A model generated the notes under the pieces. That model did no database searches and had not been told where the DNA came from. It saw nothing but the letters and a program-made list of their open reading frames with translations. Made by a program: the position numbers and the translations under genes. 64,000 nt of DNA, taken from Actinomycetota bacterium. Lineage in GTDB: Bacteria > Actinomycetota > Nitriliruptoria > Nitriliruptorales > Nitriliruptoraceae. Positions within the stretch are counted from its first letter, which is position 1. Every line of letters begins with the position of its first letter. The stretch lies in the NCBI GenBank assembly GCA_019347575.1, contig JAHWKY010000013.1, positions 1 to 64,000 of the forward strand, read 5' to 3'. Positions 15,808 to 24,630 of this stretch are shown here, piece after piece.

Positions 15808-16821
15808 GTGACGAGGATCGCGGTCATGGGCGCAGGTTCCTGGGGAACCGCGTTCGCGATGATGTGCCACGACGCGGGTGCCGAGGTCTCGCTGTGGGCG
15901 CGCCGGCAGGAGATCGTCGACCGCATCAACGACGAGCACGCCAACCCCGACTACCTGCCCGGGGTCGAACTCCCTGACCCCGTCCGTGCGACGACCCACC
16001 CCGACCAAGCCCTGGCGGACACGGCTGTCGTGGTGCTCGCGATCCCGTCGATCGGGATCGTGGAGCAGCTCGCCGAGTGGGGCGAGCACATCTCAGATGC
16101 AGCGACGCTGGTCAGCCTGATCAAGGGTGTCCAGGTCGATTCGATGAAGTTCGGCAGCGAGGTCATCAGCGATGGCCTCGGATGCGATCCCGATCGCGTG
16201 GTGGTCGTGAGCGGTCCCAACCTCGCCAAGGAGTGCGCCCAGCGGCTGCCCGCCGCGACGGTCGCAGCGAGCCCGGACCTCGACCGCGCCGAGCGGGTCC
16301 AGGCCTCGGTGATGACCCCTTACTTCCGGGTCTACACCAACCCCGACAAGGTCGGCGTCGAGATCGCCGGGGCGGTCAAGAACGTCATCGCGCTCGCCGC
16401 AGGCATCGCCCGGGGGATGGAGTTCGGCGACAACACCCTCGCCACCGTGATCACGCGTGGGTTGGCCGAGATGACCCGGCTGGGCGTCGCGATGGGTGGC
16501 CATCCCCTCACGTTCGCTGGGCTCGCCGGCGTCGGCGACCTCGTGGCGACGTGCACCTCGACGAAGTCGCGCAACAACCAGGTCGGCGAGAAGCTCGGAC
16601 GCGGCATGAAGCTCGAGGACATCATCAGTCAGATGAACATGGTCGCCGAGGGTGTGAAGTCCTCACGGGCGATCGTCGGCCTCGCCCGGTCGCACGATGT
16701 CGAGATGCCCATCGCCGAGGGTGTGGTGCGCGTCGTCCACGATGGGCTCGATCCCTCCCTGATGGTCAAGGAGCTGATGAGCCGCGACGCCAAGCCGGAG
16801 ATGTACGGCCTCGACGCCTGA
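15808..16821 (+). CDS. gpsA: Glycerol-3-phosphate dehydrogenase GpsA
   Basis: A 337-residue NAD(P)-dependent enzyme that reduces dihydroxyacetone phosphate to sn-glycerol 3-phosphate for phospholipid synthesis. It starts VTRIAVMGAGSWGTAFA (dinucleotide loop), has the substrate motif SGPNLAKECAQRLPAA, the catalytic lysine in EIAGAVKNVIALAAGIA and the TRGLAEMTRLG motif. The GTG at 15808 is preferred; another in-frame GTG is six bases upstream. Its place between cofC and ddl is the common actinobacterial order, here with three extra genes before ddl. Confidence 0.95.
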   Translation: MTRIAVMGAGSWGTAFAMMCHDAGAEVSLWARRQEIVDRINDEHANPDYLPGVELPDPVRATTHPDQALADTAVVVLAIPSIGIVEQLAEWGEHISDAATLVSLIKGVQVDSMKFGSEVISDGLGCDPDRVVVVSGPNLAKECAQRLPAATVAASPDLDRAERVQASVMTPYFRVYTNPDKVGVEIAGAVKNVIALAAGIARGMEFGDNTLATVITRGLAEMTRLGVAMGGHPLTFAGLAGVGDLVATCTSTKSRNNQVGEKLGRGMKLEDIISQMNMVAEGVKSSRAIVGLARSHDVEMPIAEGVVRVVHDGLDPSLMVKELMSRDAKPEMYGLDA

Positions 16822-16926
16822 CGGCGGGGACGAGCGAACACCCGTCGGTCGGCCGGAGGCGGCGTCCGGCCTGCACCGGTGTAGGGCGTACCGTCTTGAG
16901 TACAGGCCTGAGGTAGGAGGAGCGAG

Positions 16927-17358
16927 GTGCCCGATCTCCTGGAACGCGTCCGCAAGGCGGTCGATGATGAGGAGCTGCTCGAACCTGGGGATCAGGTTCA
17001 CGCAGCGATCGTGGTGATCCGCCCCGACCGGCCGGCGTCAGCCGACGATGGGGCCCGCGCCGTCCAGCTCGATTGGCCGGTCTCGACCCGTACCGCGCTC
17101 GCCCTGACCGACGACCGACTCGTCTTCCTCAGGACGGACGAGAACGGCGACCCCAGACAGATCGTCCACGTGCAGGCACTCGAGCAGGTCGAAGACCTCG
17201 TCCACGAGGAGACCGACGTCGGCGGCGTCCGGACCGTGGACCTGACGCTCGTGCTCGAGGACGGCTCGGTCATCCCCACCGAAGCGGTGGTAGAGGACGC
17301 CGATGGGGACGAGCTCGACCGCTTCGTGGGCTTGCTCGAGCAGCGACTCGCGAGCTGA
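16927..17358 (+). CDS. Hypothetical protein, 143 aa
   Basis: An acidic soluble protein that I do not recognise. Residues about 20-95 alternate strands such as QVHAAIVVIRPD, RTALALTDDRLVFLRTD and QIVHVQALEQVEDL, which resembles a bacterial PH-like (bPH) barrel that reports a value through the TDDRLVFL strand, and the C-terminus ends in an amphipathic helix. The GTG at 16927 follows TAGGAGGAG. It stands alone between gpsA and a convergent SDR gene. Confidence 0.6.
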   Translation: MPDLLERVRKAVDDEELLEPGDQVHAAIVVIRPDRPASADDGARAVQLDWPVSTRTALALTDDRLVFLRTDENGDPRQIVHVQALEQVEDLVHEETDVGGVRTVDLTLVLEDGSVIPTEAVVEDADGDELDRFVGLLEQRLAS

Positions 17359-17373
17359 GGCGCCGTCGTCGTA

Positions 17374-18285
17374 TCAGCCGAGCTCGATGCCCAGCGTCGT
17401 CACGATCTGGCCAGTCTGCTCCATGACGCCGCTGAGCTCCTTGCCGGCCGAGATGTCGGCGATGTCGGCGTAACGCTCGGCGATCTCTTCGATGCTGGGC
17501 ACCTTCTCGAACCCAACGCCCTGCCCCTCGACCAAGGCGACGCGGGAGTAGTAGCCACCGCCTGCGGAGAAGATGCGGCCCGTCTCGGTGTTCGTTTCCG
17601 ACACCAGGTACGCCACCAGCGGGGAGACCCACTCGGGCTCGAGCTTGTCGAGCAGCTGTGGCGGCATCACGTCCTCGGTCATCCGCGACCTCGCCACCGG
17701 CGCGATCGCGTTGGCCAGGATGTTGTACTTGGCGCCCTCGATGGCCAGCGTCCGCGTGAGCCCGACCAGGCCCATCTTCGCGGCGGAGTAGTTGGTCTGG
17801 CCGAAGTTGCCGTACAGGCCTGACCCTGACGTGGTGTTGATGATGCGGCCGTAGTTGTTCTCGCGCATCGACTCCCACGCGGCGCGCGTCACGTGGAAGC
17901 CGCCGTAGAGGTGCACCTTGAGGACCATGTCGAGCTGATCCTCTTCGAGGTTCTTGAACGACACGTCGCGCAGGATCCCGGCGTTGTTGATGACGATGTC
18001 GACCCGACCCCAGGTGTCCAGGGCGGTCCTGACGATGTTCTCACCACCCTCCCAGGTGTGTACCCCGTCGTAGTTGGCGACCGCCTCGCCGCCGGCCTCG
18101 TTGATCTCGTCCACGACGGCGTCGGCCATGTCGGAGCCGAAGCCTTTCCCGTGGCGGTCACCTCCGAGGTCGTTGACGATGACCTTCGCGCCGCGGCTCG
18201 CGAGCAGCAGTGCGTGACTCCTGCCGAGCCCGCCCCCGGCCCCCGTCACGATCGCGATCCGACCCTCGTAGTTGATCTCCGCCAC
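17374..18285 (-). CDS. SDR dehydrogenase, 3-hydroxyacyl-CoA dehydrogenase-like
   Basis: A 303-residue classical SDR. It has the cofactor loop TGAGGGLGRSHALLLA, NNAG at about residue 100, and the catalytic Ser/Tyr/Lys in TTSGSGLYGN and NYSAAK. The extended insert GGDRHGKGFGSDMADAVVDE and the segment after the active site are typical of the hydroxyacyl-CoA dehydrogenase domain of peroxisomal multifunctional enzyme 2. It probably oxidises a 3-hydroxyacyl-CoA or a steroid-like substrate. No MaoC hydratase partner is adjacent. It is transcribed leftward, away from the PLP enzyme. Confidence 0.82.
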   Translation of the reverse strand: MAEINYEGRIAIVTGAGGGLGRSHALLLASRGAKVIVNDLGGDRHGKGFGSDMADAVVDEINEAGGEAVANYDGVHTWEGGENIVRTALDTWGRVDIVINNAGILRDVSFKNLEEDQLDMVLKVHLYGGFHVTRAAWESMRENNYGRIINTTSGSGLYGNFGQTNYSAAKMGLVGLTRTLAIEGAKYNILANAIAPVARSRMTEDVMPPQLLDKLEPEWVSPLVAYLVSETNTETGRIFSAGGGYYSRVALVEGQGVGFEKVPSIEEIAERYADIADISAGKELSGVMEQTGQIVTTLGIELG

Positions 18286-18374
18286 CTGCTACCTCCATCA
18301 GCGTCGTCCGGGGCCGAGCAGGCTAGCCACGGGGACGAGACGCCTTCACATCCGGGGTCGTCGGTAGCCTGCCC

Positions 18375-19616
18375 GTGGCCGGCCAGAGGACGCCTCCCGT
18401 GGAACCCCGCCCCGAACGCCCCGCCGGTGCCTTCGAGACCCTGGCGGTGCACGCCTCCACGGTTCTGCCCGAGGTCGCGCAACAACCGGTCGCGCCACCG
18501 ATCTGGCCGGTCGCGACGTGGGCCACGACCCGTTCGGCGGAGGTGGGCGCGCTCCTCGAGGATCGCCTCGACGGCTACGTGTACGGGCGCTACGACAACC
18601 CCACGAACACGGCCCTGCACACCGCCGTGGCGGCTCTCCACTCGGCTCCCGCGGCGTGGTCCTTCGCGTCCGGTACCGCCGCCATCCACGCGGTCCTCGA
18701 CAGTCAGCGTCGCGGCGGTCGCCTGCTCGTCACGAAGCGACTCTACGGTGGGACCTACGCCCTGCTGCATCGGCTGGCGGACGAAGCGGGATGGGGTGTG
18801 GATGCCATCGACCTGAGTGACCCGGCGAACGTCGACGCTGCGGTCACCGACGAGCACACGGTCCTGTACGCCGAGACGATGGCGAACCCCAGTACGCAGG
18901 TCGCGGATCTGGGTGCTCTCGCCGACCGTGCCCGTACGCACGGGCTGACCTTCATCGTGGACAACACGTTCGCCTCGCCGTGGCTGTGTCGGCCGCTGGA
19001 GCTGGGTGCTGACGTCGTGGTCGAGTCCGCGACCAAGTACCTCGGCGGGCACGGCGACGTCGTCGCCGGCGTCATCGCCGGCAGTGTCGACACGATCGCC
19101 GCGGCGCGCGAGGCCGGCTACGAGTTCGGGGGATCATTGGGACCGTTCGAGGCGTGGCTCGTCGCACGCGGGATCCAGACCCTCGCACTGCGGATGGAGC
19201 GGTCGTCACGGACCGCGCTGTCTTTGGCCGAGCACCTCGAGGGACGCCCCGGCGTGGTCTCGGTGGCCTACCCGACGCTGCCCTCTCACCCCCAGCACGA
19301 TCTCGCGGTGAAGCAGTTCGCCGGTCGCGGCGGCGGCGGGATCGTGGCGGTCGACCTCGGCGATCGCCACGTCGCTGAACGCGTCGCCGACGCGTGCCGG
19401 GTCTTCCTCCGCGCCGCCTCGCTCGGTGGGACCCGGTCGCTCGTGCTCCACCCGGCGTCGACGAGCCACCGCCAACTGTCCGATGACGACCTCGTCGCGG
19501 CGGGAGTCGGGCCTGGTCTGCTGCGCTTGAGCGTCGGCATCGAGGACCTCGGCGACCTTCGCGCCGATCTCGACCACGCTCTGGCGACCGCCACGACCGG
19601 AGACGGACCAACGTGA
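18375..19616 (+). CDS. Cys/Met-metabolism PLP-dependent enzyme
   Basis: A 413-residue fold-type I PLP enzyme of the trans-sulfuration family. It has YGRYDNPTN near the N-terminus, the cofactor-stacking and substrate region YAETMANPSTQVADL, the aspartate in IVDNTFASPWLCRPL and the PLP lysine in VESATKYLGGHGD. The C-terminal SLGGTRSLVLHPASTSH and LRLSVGIED are family marks. It may be a methionine gamma-lyase, cystathionine synthase/lyase or O-acetylhomoserine sulfhydrylase; sequence motifs alone do not decide. The ddl gene follows with a four-base overlap, an unusual partner. Confidence 0.85.
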   Translation: MAGQRTPPVEPRPERPAGAFETLAVHASTVLPEVAQQPVAPPIWPVATWATTRSAEVGALLEDRLDGYVYGRYDNPTNTALHTAVAALHSAPAAWSFASGTAAIHAVLDSQRRGGRLLVTKRLYGGTYALLHRLADEAGWGVDAIDLSDPANVDAAVTDEHTVLYAETMANPSTQVADLGALADRARTHGLTFIVDNTFASPWLCRPLELGADVVVESATKYLGGHGDVVAGVIAGSVDTIAAAREAGYEFGGSLGPFEAWLVARGIQTLALRMERSSRTALSLAEHLEGRPGVVSVAYPTLPSHPQHDLAVKQFAGRGGGGIVAVDLGDRHVAERVADACRVFLRAASLGGTRSLVLHPASTSHRQLSDDDLVAAGVGPGLLRLSVGIEDLGDLRADLDHALATATTGDGPT

Positions 19617-20704
19617 AGCAGCGCGTTCTCATCCTGTACGGAGGCCGTTCGAGCGAGCACGAGGTCTCGTGCCTGTCGGCCCGATCCGTCCTCAACGCGA
19701 TCGACCGTGACCGCTACGAGGTCGTGCCGGTGGGCATCACGCGCGCAGGCCGTTGGGTCCTCACCGATGGGACGATCGAACCGCGGCCGGGCCATCCGCT
19801 CCCCGAGGTCGAGGACGTCGGCGACACCGTCGCGCTCGTCCGCAGCCGGTCCGGGGCCAACCTCGTGAGGTTCGTGGGCGACGAAGTCGAGACCGTCGGG
19901 GCGATCGATGTCGCGTTCCCGGTGCTGCACGGGCCCTACGGAGAGGACGGCACCGTGCAGGGCCAACTCGCCACTGTCGACGTCCCCTACGTCGGAGCGG
20001 ATGTGACCGCCAGTTCGGTCGGTATCGACAAGCGCGCGATGAAACTGGCGTTCAAGGCGCGGGGGCTACCTCAGGTCCCCTTCCTCGCGGTGCGCATCGA
20101 GCGTTGGCAGGCAGAGCGAGGTGCGCTCCTCGACGAGATCGAGGGAGCGATCGGCTACCCGCTGTTCACCAAGCCCGCCCGTCAGGGGTCCTCGATCGGC
20201 ATCAGCAAGGTCGGCGATCGTGAGGAGCTCGCGTCGGGGCTAGAGGAGGCGTTCGGCTACGACCGTGTGGCGATCGTCGAGGAGGGTCTCGAGCACCCGC
20301 GTGAGGTCGAGGTCGCGGTCCTCGGCAACGACACGATCGAGGTCACGCCGCCGGGGGAGATCAAGCCGAGCCACGACTTCTACGACTTCGAGGCCAAGTA
20401 CCTCGACGAGTCGGAGCTGATCGTCCCCGCCGAACTCGACGACGAGATGCTGAAGCGGATCGACGACATCGCCCGGCAGGCCTACGGGTCGATCGGCTGT
20501 CGCGGGATGGCTCGCATCGACTTCTTCGTGACGCGGGCGGGCGAGCTGTACCTCAACGAGATCAACACGATCCCGGGGTTCACACCGGCGTCGATGTTCC
20601 CGCGCCTGTGGCAGGCGCAGGGCGTGAGCTACCCCGAGCTCGTCGACCGCCTCCTCGAACTCGCCTTCGAGGCCGCCCAGGAGGACGCGCGCTACGCCCC
20701 TTGA
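19613..20704 (+). CDS. ddl: D-alanine--D-alanine ligase
   Basis: A 363-residue ATP-grasp enzyme that makes the D-Ala-D-Ala dipeptide for peptidoglycan. It begins MKQRVLILYGGRSSEHEVS, with FPVLHGPYGEDGTVQG as the first substrate motif, KPARQGSSIGISKV in the ATP-grasp domain, the omega-loop DFYDFEAKYLDESELIVPA, and LYLNEINTIPGFTPASMFP near the end. The length fits the actinobacterial DdlA type. The GTG overlaps the PLP-enzyme stop by four bases, and a strong hairpin follows the gene. Confidence 0.95.
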   Translation: MKQRVLILYGGRSSEHEVSCLSARSVLNAIDRDRYEVVPVGITRAGRWVLTDGTIEPRPGHPLPEVEDVGDTVALVRSRSGANLVRFVGDEVETVGAIDVAFPVLHGPYGEDGTVQGQLATVDVPYVGADVTASSVGIDKRAMKLAFKARGLPQVPFLAVRIERWQAERGALLDEIEGAIGYPLFTKPARQGSSIGISKVGDREELASGLEEAFGYDRVAIVEEGLEHPREVEVAVLGNDTIEVTPPGEIKPSHDFYDFEAKYLDESELIVPAELDDEMLKRIDDIARQAYGSIGCRGMARIDFFVTRAGELYLNEINTIPGFTPASMFPRLWQAQGVSYPELVDRLLELAFEAAQEDARYAP

Positions 20705-20715
20705 TACCCGATACG

Positions 20716-20741
20716 GGCGACGCCGCATCCGCGTCGTCGCC
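20716..20741. terminator. Hairpin between convergent ddl and RAM-domain genes
   Basis: Arms GGCGACGCCGC and GCGTCGTCGCC (one G-T pair) enclose an ATCC loop. It lies twelve bases after the ddl stop and three bases from the end of the convergent gene at 20744, so it can serve both strands. There is no long T-run, as is common in GC-rich actinobacteria. A close sequence relative occurs at 37619-37640. Confidence 0.65.
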
Positions 20742-20743
20742 TG

Positions 20744-20980
20744 TTACAGATGCACGACGGGGCAGGTGAGGGTGCGGGTGATGCCGGGGATGGCCTGGAT
20801 CTTCGATACGACCATCTTCCCCAGCTCGTCGACGTTGCCCGCCTCGGCGCGGACGATGACGTCGTAGGGGCCGGTTACGTCCTCGGCAGCGACGACGCCA
20901 GGGATGTCGTCCACCGCCTCGGCGACCGCGCCAGCCTTGCCGACCTCGGTCTGTATCAGGATGTACGCCGATACGGCCAT
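20744..20980 (-). CDS. Stand-alone Lrp/AsnC ligand-binding (RAM) domain protein
   Basis: A 78-residue protein with the RAM fold pattern of Lrp/AsnC regulators (AYILIQTEVGKAGAVAEAV, VVAAEDVTGPYDVIVRAEA, then VVSKIQAIPGITRTLTCPVV) but no DNA-binding domain. Such small proteins form oligomeric rings that may bind amino acids. They are widespread in actinobacteria, often in this part of the chromosome, and have no settled function. It is convergent with ddl and divergent from thiL. Confidence 0.88.
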   Translation of the reverse strand: MAVSAYILIQTEVGKAGAVAEAVDDIPGVVAAEDVTGPYDVIVRAEAGNVDELGKMVVSKIQAIPGITRTLTCPVVHL

Positions 20981-21089
20981 GTTCGCTCCGTTCCACGACC
21001 GACCCGCGTCGATCGCCCGGTCGGCGAGCCTAGTCGCCGTCCCTCTACGCGGTCCGTGCTTGCTTCACTACCTCCGACGGAGGAGCCGT

Positions 21090-22067
21090 GTGGCCTCACC
21101 CGAGTTCGTCCTGCTGGAACTGCTGTCGCCGCTCCTCGACGGCGACGGACCTGGCGTGCCCGTCGGATACGGCGACGACGCGGCGGTCGTCGAGGTCGCC
21201 GGTACGCCGGTCGCGATCGCGGTCGACACCCTGGTCGCCGCGGTCCACTTCGACCTCGTCCTGTCGAGCTGGGAGGATGTCGGTTACAAGGCGCTCGCCG
21301 TTAACGTCAGCGATCTCGCGGCGGTGGGTGCCCAGTGCAGCGCCGCCGTCGTCTCGCTCCAGCGCCCCCCCGGTCTCGAGGACGCCGACGTGCTCGCGCT
21401 CTACCGCGGCCTGCGTGCCGCCGCCGACACGTGGCGCTGTCGCATCGTCGGGGGCGACACCGTCGGGGGACCGGTCGCAGCGGTCAGCGTCACCGCGGTC
21501 GGGGCGCTGCTGGGTCCGGAGCCGCTCCGCCGCGGTGCGGCGGAGGTCGGTGACGTCGTGCTGATCGTGGGAGAGCTCGGCGTCGCCGCTGCGGGGTTGG
21601 CGGCACACCGGGCGGGGCGCACCGACCTGCTCGAGGAGCATCCACTCGTCGCCGCAGCCCACCGACGCCCGCGGGCACTCCCCGAGGCTGGAGCAGCGCT
21701 CGCCGTTGCCGGAGCCAACGCGTGCATCGACGTCAGCGACGGTCTCGGCCGGGACGTGGGCCACATCGCCGCGGCATCGCAGGTCGGTGTCGTGCTGGAT
21801 CCCGACCGGCTGCCCCTCCATCCTGACGTGGTGGCCGTGGCGGACGAACTCGACATAGATCCGGTCGATCTCGTCGTCGGTGGCGGTGACGACTACGCGC
21901 TCGTGGCCACGGTCCGACCTCACCGTCTCGCCCGTGTCGAGACCGCGTTGGAGGCCGCCGGGCTGCGGCCCCGTGTCGTGGGTGAGGTCGTCGAAGGTGA
22001 GGGGGTCCGGCTGGGCGACCGCGACGTGGTGCAGGCAGGCTGGGAACACGACGTGGAGGAACCGTGA
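21090..22067 (+). CDS. thiL: Thiamine-monophosphate kinase ThiL
   Basis: A 325-residue kinase that converts thiamine monophosphate to the diphosphate. It shows the ATP and metal sites [10 protein letters not shown] (about residues 22-31), [36 protein letters not shown] and, near the end, [15 protein letters not shown] and [13 protein letters not shown]. The GTG at 21090 follows GGAGGAG with good spacing; an overlapping GTG at 21088 is out of frame. It overlaps thiD, the next pathway enzyme, by four bases. I saw no TPP riboswitch upstream. Confidence 0.94.
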   Translation: MASPEFVLLELLSPLLDGDGPGVPVGYGDDAAVVEVAGTPVAIAVDTLVAAVHFDLVLSSWEDVGYKALAVNVSDLAAVGAQCSAAVVSLQRPPGLEDADVLALYRGLRAAADTWRCRIVGGDTVGGPVAAVSVTAVGALLGPEPLRRGAAEVGDVVLIVGELGVAAAGLAAHRAGRTDLLEEHPLVAAAHRRPRALPEAGAALAVAGANACIDVSDGLGRDVGHIAAASQVGVVLDPDRLPLHPDVVAVADELDIDPVDLVVGGGDDYALVATVRPHRLARVETALEAAGLRPRVVGEVVEGEGVRLGDRDVVQAGWEHDVEEP

Positions 22068-22870
22068 CCGCGACACCACCCCGTGCCCTGACGATCGCTG
22101 GGTCGGACTCCGGCGGGGGAGCCGGCATCCAGGCGGACCTGAAGACGTTCGAGGCTCTCGGCGTCTACGGCATGAGCGTGCTCACCGCGCTGACGGCCCA
22201 GAACACGGTCGGAGTCCAAGGGGTGCACGAGGTGCCACCCGACTTCGTCCGGCGACAGCTCGACAGCGTGGTGACCGACATCGGTGTGGACGCGGTGAAG
22301 GTCGGGATGCTCGCGAGCGCCCCGATCGTCGAGACCGTCGCCGCGGGCCTCGACGCGCACGACCTCACGATGGTCGTCCTCGACCCCGTCGCGGCGTCGA
22401 AGCATGGCGACGCGCTGTTGCGGCAGGACGCGGTCACCGCGCTGCGCGACGCGTTGGTCCCACGTGCGCTGGTGATCACGCCCAACGTGGGCGAGGTCGC
22501 ACTGCTGACCGACGTCAAGGTGGAGACCGTCGACGACATGCCGCGCGCTGCCGAGGCACTGCTCGCGCTCGGACCGCGTTGGGTCGTCGTCAAGGGTGGT
22601 CACCTGCGCGACAACGAGGACGCCGTCGACCTGCTGACCGACGGCGACTCCTGGCACGAGATCCGCTCGGAACGACTCGACACCCGCGACACCCACGGGA
22701 CCGGCTGCACCTTCAGCAGCGCCATCGCCGCCGAGCTAGCCAAGGGAGCAGATGTGGTCGCTGCGGTCACCGCAGCGAAGCGCTACCTCACGGGAGCGCT
22801 ACGCCGAGGCGTGCGCATCGGACGCGGCATCGGGCCCGTCGACCACGCCTGGCAGCGTCGTGAGGACTGA
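22064..22870 (+). CDS. thiD: Hydroxymethylpyrimidine (phosphate) kinase ThiD
   Basis: A 268-residue ribokinase-fold enzyme of thiamine synthesis that phosphorylates hydroxymethylpyrimidine (phosphate). It begins with [20 protein letters not shown], and has [39 protein letters not shown] and the catalytic [18 protein letters not shown] start at 22064, coupled to thiL. The following lipoprotein gene overlaps its end by 11 bases. Confidence 0.94.
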   Translation: MTATPPRALTIAGSDSGGGAGIQADLKTFEALGVYGMSVLTALTAQNTVGVQGVHEVPPDFVRRQLDSVVTDIGVDAVKVGMLASAPIVETVAAGLDAHDLTMVVLDPVAASKHGDALLRQDAVTALRDALVPRALVITPNVGEVALLTDVKVETVDDMPRAAEALLALGPRWVVVKGGHLRDNEDAVDLLTDGDSWHEIRSERLDTRDTHGTGCTFSSAIAAELAKGADVVAAVTAAKRYLTGALRRGVRIGRGIGPVDHAWQRRED

Positions 22871-23408
22871 GATCGCGGGGCTGCTCGTCCTGGTCGCGCT
22901 CACGGCGTGTGGGGGCGGGACGACTCCGTCGAGCTCTGGGGTCGGCACCGCGTCCGAGATCCCGCGGTCGCAGCAGGGTGTCGTCGACGTGACGGTCGAG
23001 GAGCGGGGCGGGATGTGCGCCGCTCCCGACGGCACCGGGACCGTCTGCGCGCGGACCGTCACGGTCACCAGCGACGGCACGGTGACCGTGGCCGACGCGA
23101 CGACGACGAGTCCGGAACTCGTCGAGCAGGTCGAGCCTGACGTCGCGCCGGCACTGGCCGAGATCATCGAGAACGGCTTCAACGACCTCACCGCCGTCAA
23201 GTTCGAGGGCACCTGCCCCACCGCTATCGACGGCGTGGAGCGGACGATCACGGTGCGACGGCTCCCCGGCGGGCCCCAGGCCGCCATGGCGGACGCCGCC
23301 GTGATCGCGATCTCGTCCTGTCAGCACGACCTCGACACGCCCGCAGCACGACGGGTCCTCGACCGCTTCGATGAGGTCTGGGACGGCGCCGACCTACCCC
23401 GCCCCTGA
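22860..23408 (+). CDS. Putative lipoprotein, 182 aa
   Basis: A secreted lipoprotein candidate: a short basic start and hydrophobic segment run to the lipobox LTAC (cysteine at about residue 17), followed by a Gly/Ser/Thr linker and a folded domain with four further cysteines that could form disulfides. I do not recognise the domain. The GTG at 22860 is 11 bases inside the end of thiD, so expression may be coupled to thiamine genes, though a functional link is not shown. Confidence 0.72.
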   Translation: MRTEIAGLLVLVALTACGGGTTPSSSGVGTASEIPRSQQGVVDVTVEERGGMCAAPDGTGTVCARTVTVTSDGTVTVADATTTSPELVEQVEPDVAPALAEIIENGFNDLTAVKFEGTCPTAIDGVERTITVRRLPGGPQAAMADAAVIAISSCQHDLDTPAARRVLDRFDEVWDGADLPRP

Positions 23409-23425
23409 CCGCCGATCGACGCGAC

Positions 23426-23525
23426 CGTCCGACGGAAACGCGCGTCCACGCGCGTTCTCGTCATCGCCGGGCCGCTCAGCCCCGACCAGTCCGACGGAAA
23501 CGCGCATCCACGCGCGTTCTCGTCA
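23426..23525 (-). repeat. Family-A repeat pair, second locus
   Basis: Two 38-base copies at 23426-23463 and 23488-23525 match, in reverse complement, the pair at 2591-2690. The arms AACGCGCGT and ACGCGCGTT of the first copy pair perfectly. The offset between copies is again 62 bases, although the 24-base spacers differ. They lie between the lipoprotein gene and the next gene. Confidence 0.75.
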
Positions 23526-23615
23526 CCGCCGCCAGCTCCTTCGGACGCACGAGGCCACCGGTCGAGCAAGCCCCGCGACGTCTACGCTGGCTCGGCGGTC
23601 GAAGGGGGAGGTGCT

Positions 23616-24116
23616 GTGGCCGAGGTCCGGGTCCGGTTGGCTGACGTCGACGACCTGCCCGACGTCTGCGTAGCGACTGGCGAACCGACCTCGCAGCGTG
23701 CCCCGTTGCGGTTCCGGTGGGTGCCGGGGGCGCAGTGGCGATGGAACGTGATGGTCCTGCCGACGCCGCTGGCGGTGGCAGCAAACCGGCGCGACGCGCG
23801 CACGGCGACGGTCGTGCTGCCGGTCGCCCCGGAGGCGCTGACGCGACGTCAGCGGCTGGACCGGGGGTTCCGTGCCGCACTGTTCGTCGGTGCGGTGGTC
23901 TTGACCGCGTCGGTCGTGCTGGGCTCGAACGCCCTGCTGGGACTGTCCATGATCCCGGCGGGTGTGGCCCTGGTCCTGGGGGACCGTCACCGTCGGTCCC
24001 TGCTACTCGGCGAGGTCGACGACGAGGACGCGCTCATCCTGCGCCACGCCCACCCGGCGTTCGGTCGAGCGCTCGACCTCCGAGCTGATCAGATCGGAGA
24101 CGTCAGCGGGACTTGA
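23616..24116 (+). CDS. Hypothetical membrane protein, 166 aa
   Basis: A protein with a soluble N-terminal part that carries [20 protein letters not shown], a likely beta-rich segment, then two membrane helices at about residues 89-123 ([20 protein letters not shown] and [12 protein letters not shown]) and a polar C-terminus. I know no function. The GTG at 23616 follows GGGGAGG. It overlaps the convergent rpmB gene by 14 bases. Confidence 0.65.
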   Translation: MAEVRVRLADVDDLPDVCVATGEPTSQRAPLRFRWVPGAQWRWNVMVLPTPLAVAANRRDARTATVVLPVAPEALTRRQRLDRGFRAALFVGAVVLTASVVLGSNALLGLSMIPAGVALVLGDRHRRSLLLGEVDDEDALILRHAHPAFGRALDLRADQIGDVSGT

Positions 24117-24306
24117 CGGGAGGGCGCTGCACCTTGCCGGCCTTGAGGCAGGACGTGCAGACGTTCGCCTTCTGAACCCGTCCGTCCTTCCAGATGCGCA
24201 GGCGCTGCACGTTGGGGTCCCAGCGGCGTGACGAGCGGCGGTGGCTGTGGCTGACCTGCTTGCCGAACCAGGGGCTCTTGCCGCAGATGTCGCAGACGGA
24301 CTTCAT
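24103..24306 (-). CDS. rpmB: 50S ribosomal protein L28
   Basis: A 67-residue L28 of the zinc-binding form, with Cys5, Cys8, Cys50 and Cys53 forming the site, and the motif [18 protein letters not shown]28 sits on the large subunit near the E site. In related genomes rpmB is next to the DAK-domain gene and recG; here 7.7 kb holding the lipid cluster and corA lies between. Three family-C hairpins lie 70 bases upstream of its start. Confidence 0.96.
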   Translation of the reverse strand: MKSVCDICGKSPWFGKQVSHSHRRSSRRWDPNVQRLRIWKDGRVQKANVCTSCLKAGKVQRPPVKSR

Positions 24307-24375
24307 CGCAGACTCCCGCGAGTGATCGGGTGGTGGCGCCTCCGGGAACTCGCCCCGGCGCGGTGCGGCCGCCCC

Positions 24376-24471
24376 GTGCTCAAGTAGCGAAGCGGTAGCA
24401 CGATCGCGCCGTGCTCAAGTAGCGAAGCGGTAGCACGATCGCGCCGTGCTCAAGTAGCGAAGCGGTAGCAC
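24376..24471 (+). repeat. Family-C hairpins, three tandem copies upstream of rpmB
   Basis: Identical 26-base units lie at 24376-24401, 24411-24436 and 24446-24471 (period 35). Each starts GTGCT and ends AGCAC, five paired bases, with an inner 2-bp stem GC-GAA-GC. Nine-base linkers are nearly identical too. The same element occurs at 36901, 38297, 39396 and 50054. Confidence 0.85.
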
Positions 24472-24547
24472 GATCTCGGACGTCGGGGGCGGCCTCGGTC
24501 GGAGGATGGTAGCAGACCTCACCGGACGGCGACCCCTCAGCCCCGGT

Positions 24548-24588
24548 GTCGCCATCCCCGGGACGACGGGCGACGCGGCGCGCCACCA
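24548..24588 (-). pseudogene. Copy of the corA 3' end
   Basis: These 41 bases match 30735-30776, the last coding part of corA, at about 36 positions with one single-base gap. Read leftward they give the ARRVARRPG peptide seen at the CorA C-terminus. The rest of corA is absent. The copy and the real corA end flank the lipid cluster as direct repeats. Confidence 0.6.
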
Positions 24589-24630
24589 GAGGGGCGTCTA
24601 GCCTCAGGTTGCCAGCGGACGGGAGACGGC

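Larger units (their letters stand above)
24307..24630. other. 324-base gap: rpmB upstream region with repeats
   Basis: No protein gene was found. The stretch holds three family-C hairpins (24376-24471) and a copy of the last part of corA (24548-24588). Both rpmB (leftward) and the reductase gene (rightward) must be transcribed from here, but no convincing promoter boxes could be chosen. Confidence 0.6.

Noticed and set aside
20981-21089. TPP riboswitch expected upstream of thiL-thiD
   Set aside because: The gap is 109 bases and I found none of the conserved thi-box segments (such as CTGAGA with ACCTGA in the right spacing).
24376-24471. Regular repeats of period 35 that look like a short CRISPR array (also 38297-38390)
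   Set aside because: The spacers are only 8-9 bases and almost identical, the unit is a hairpin found at many single sites, and no cas gene is present.
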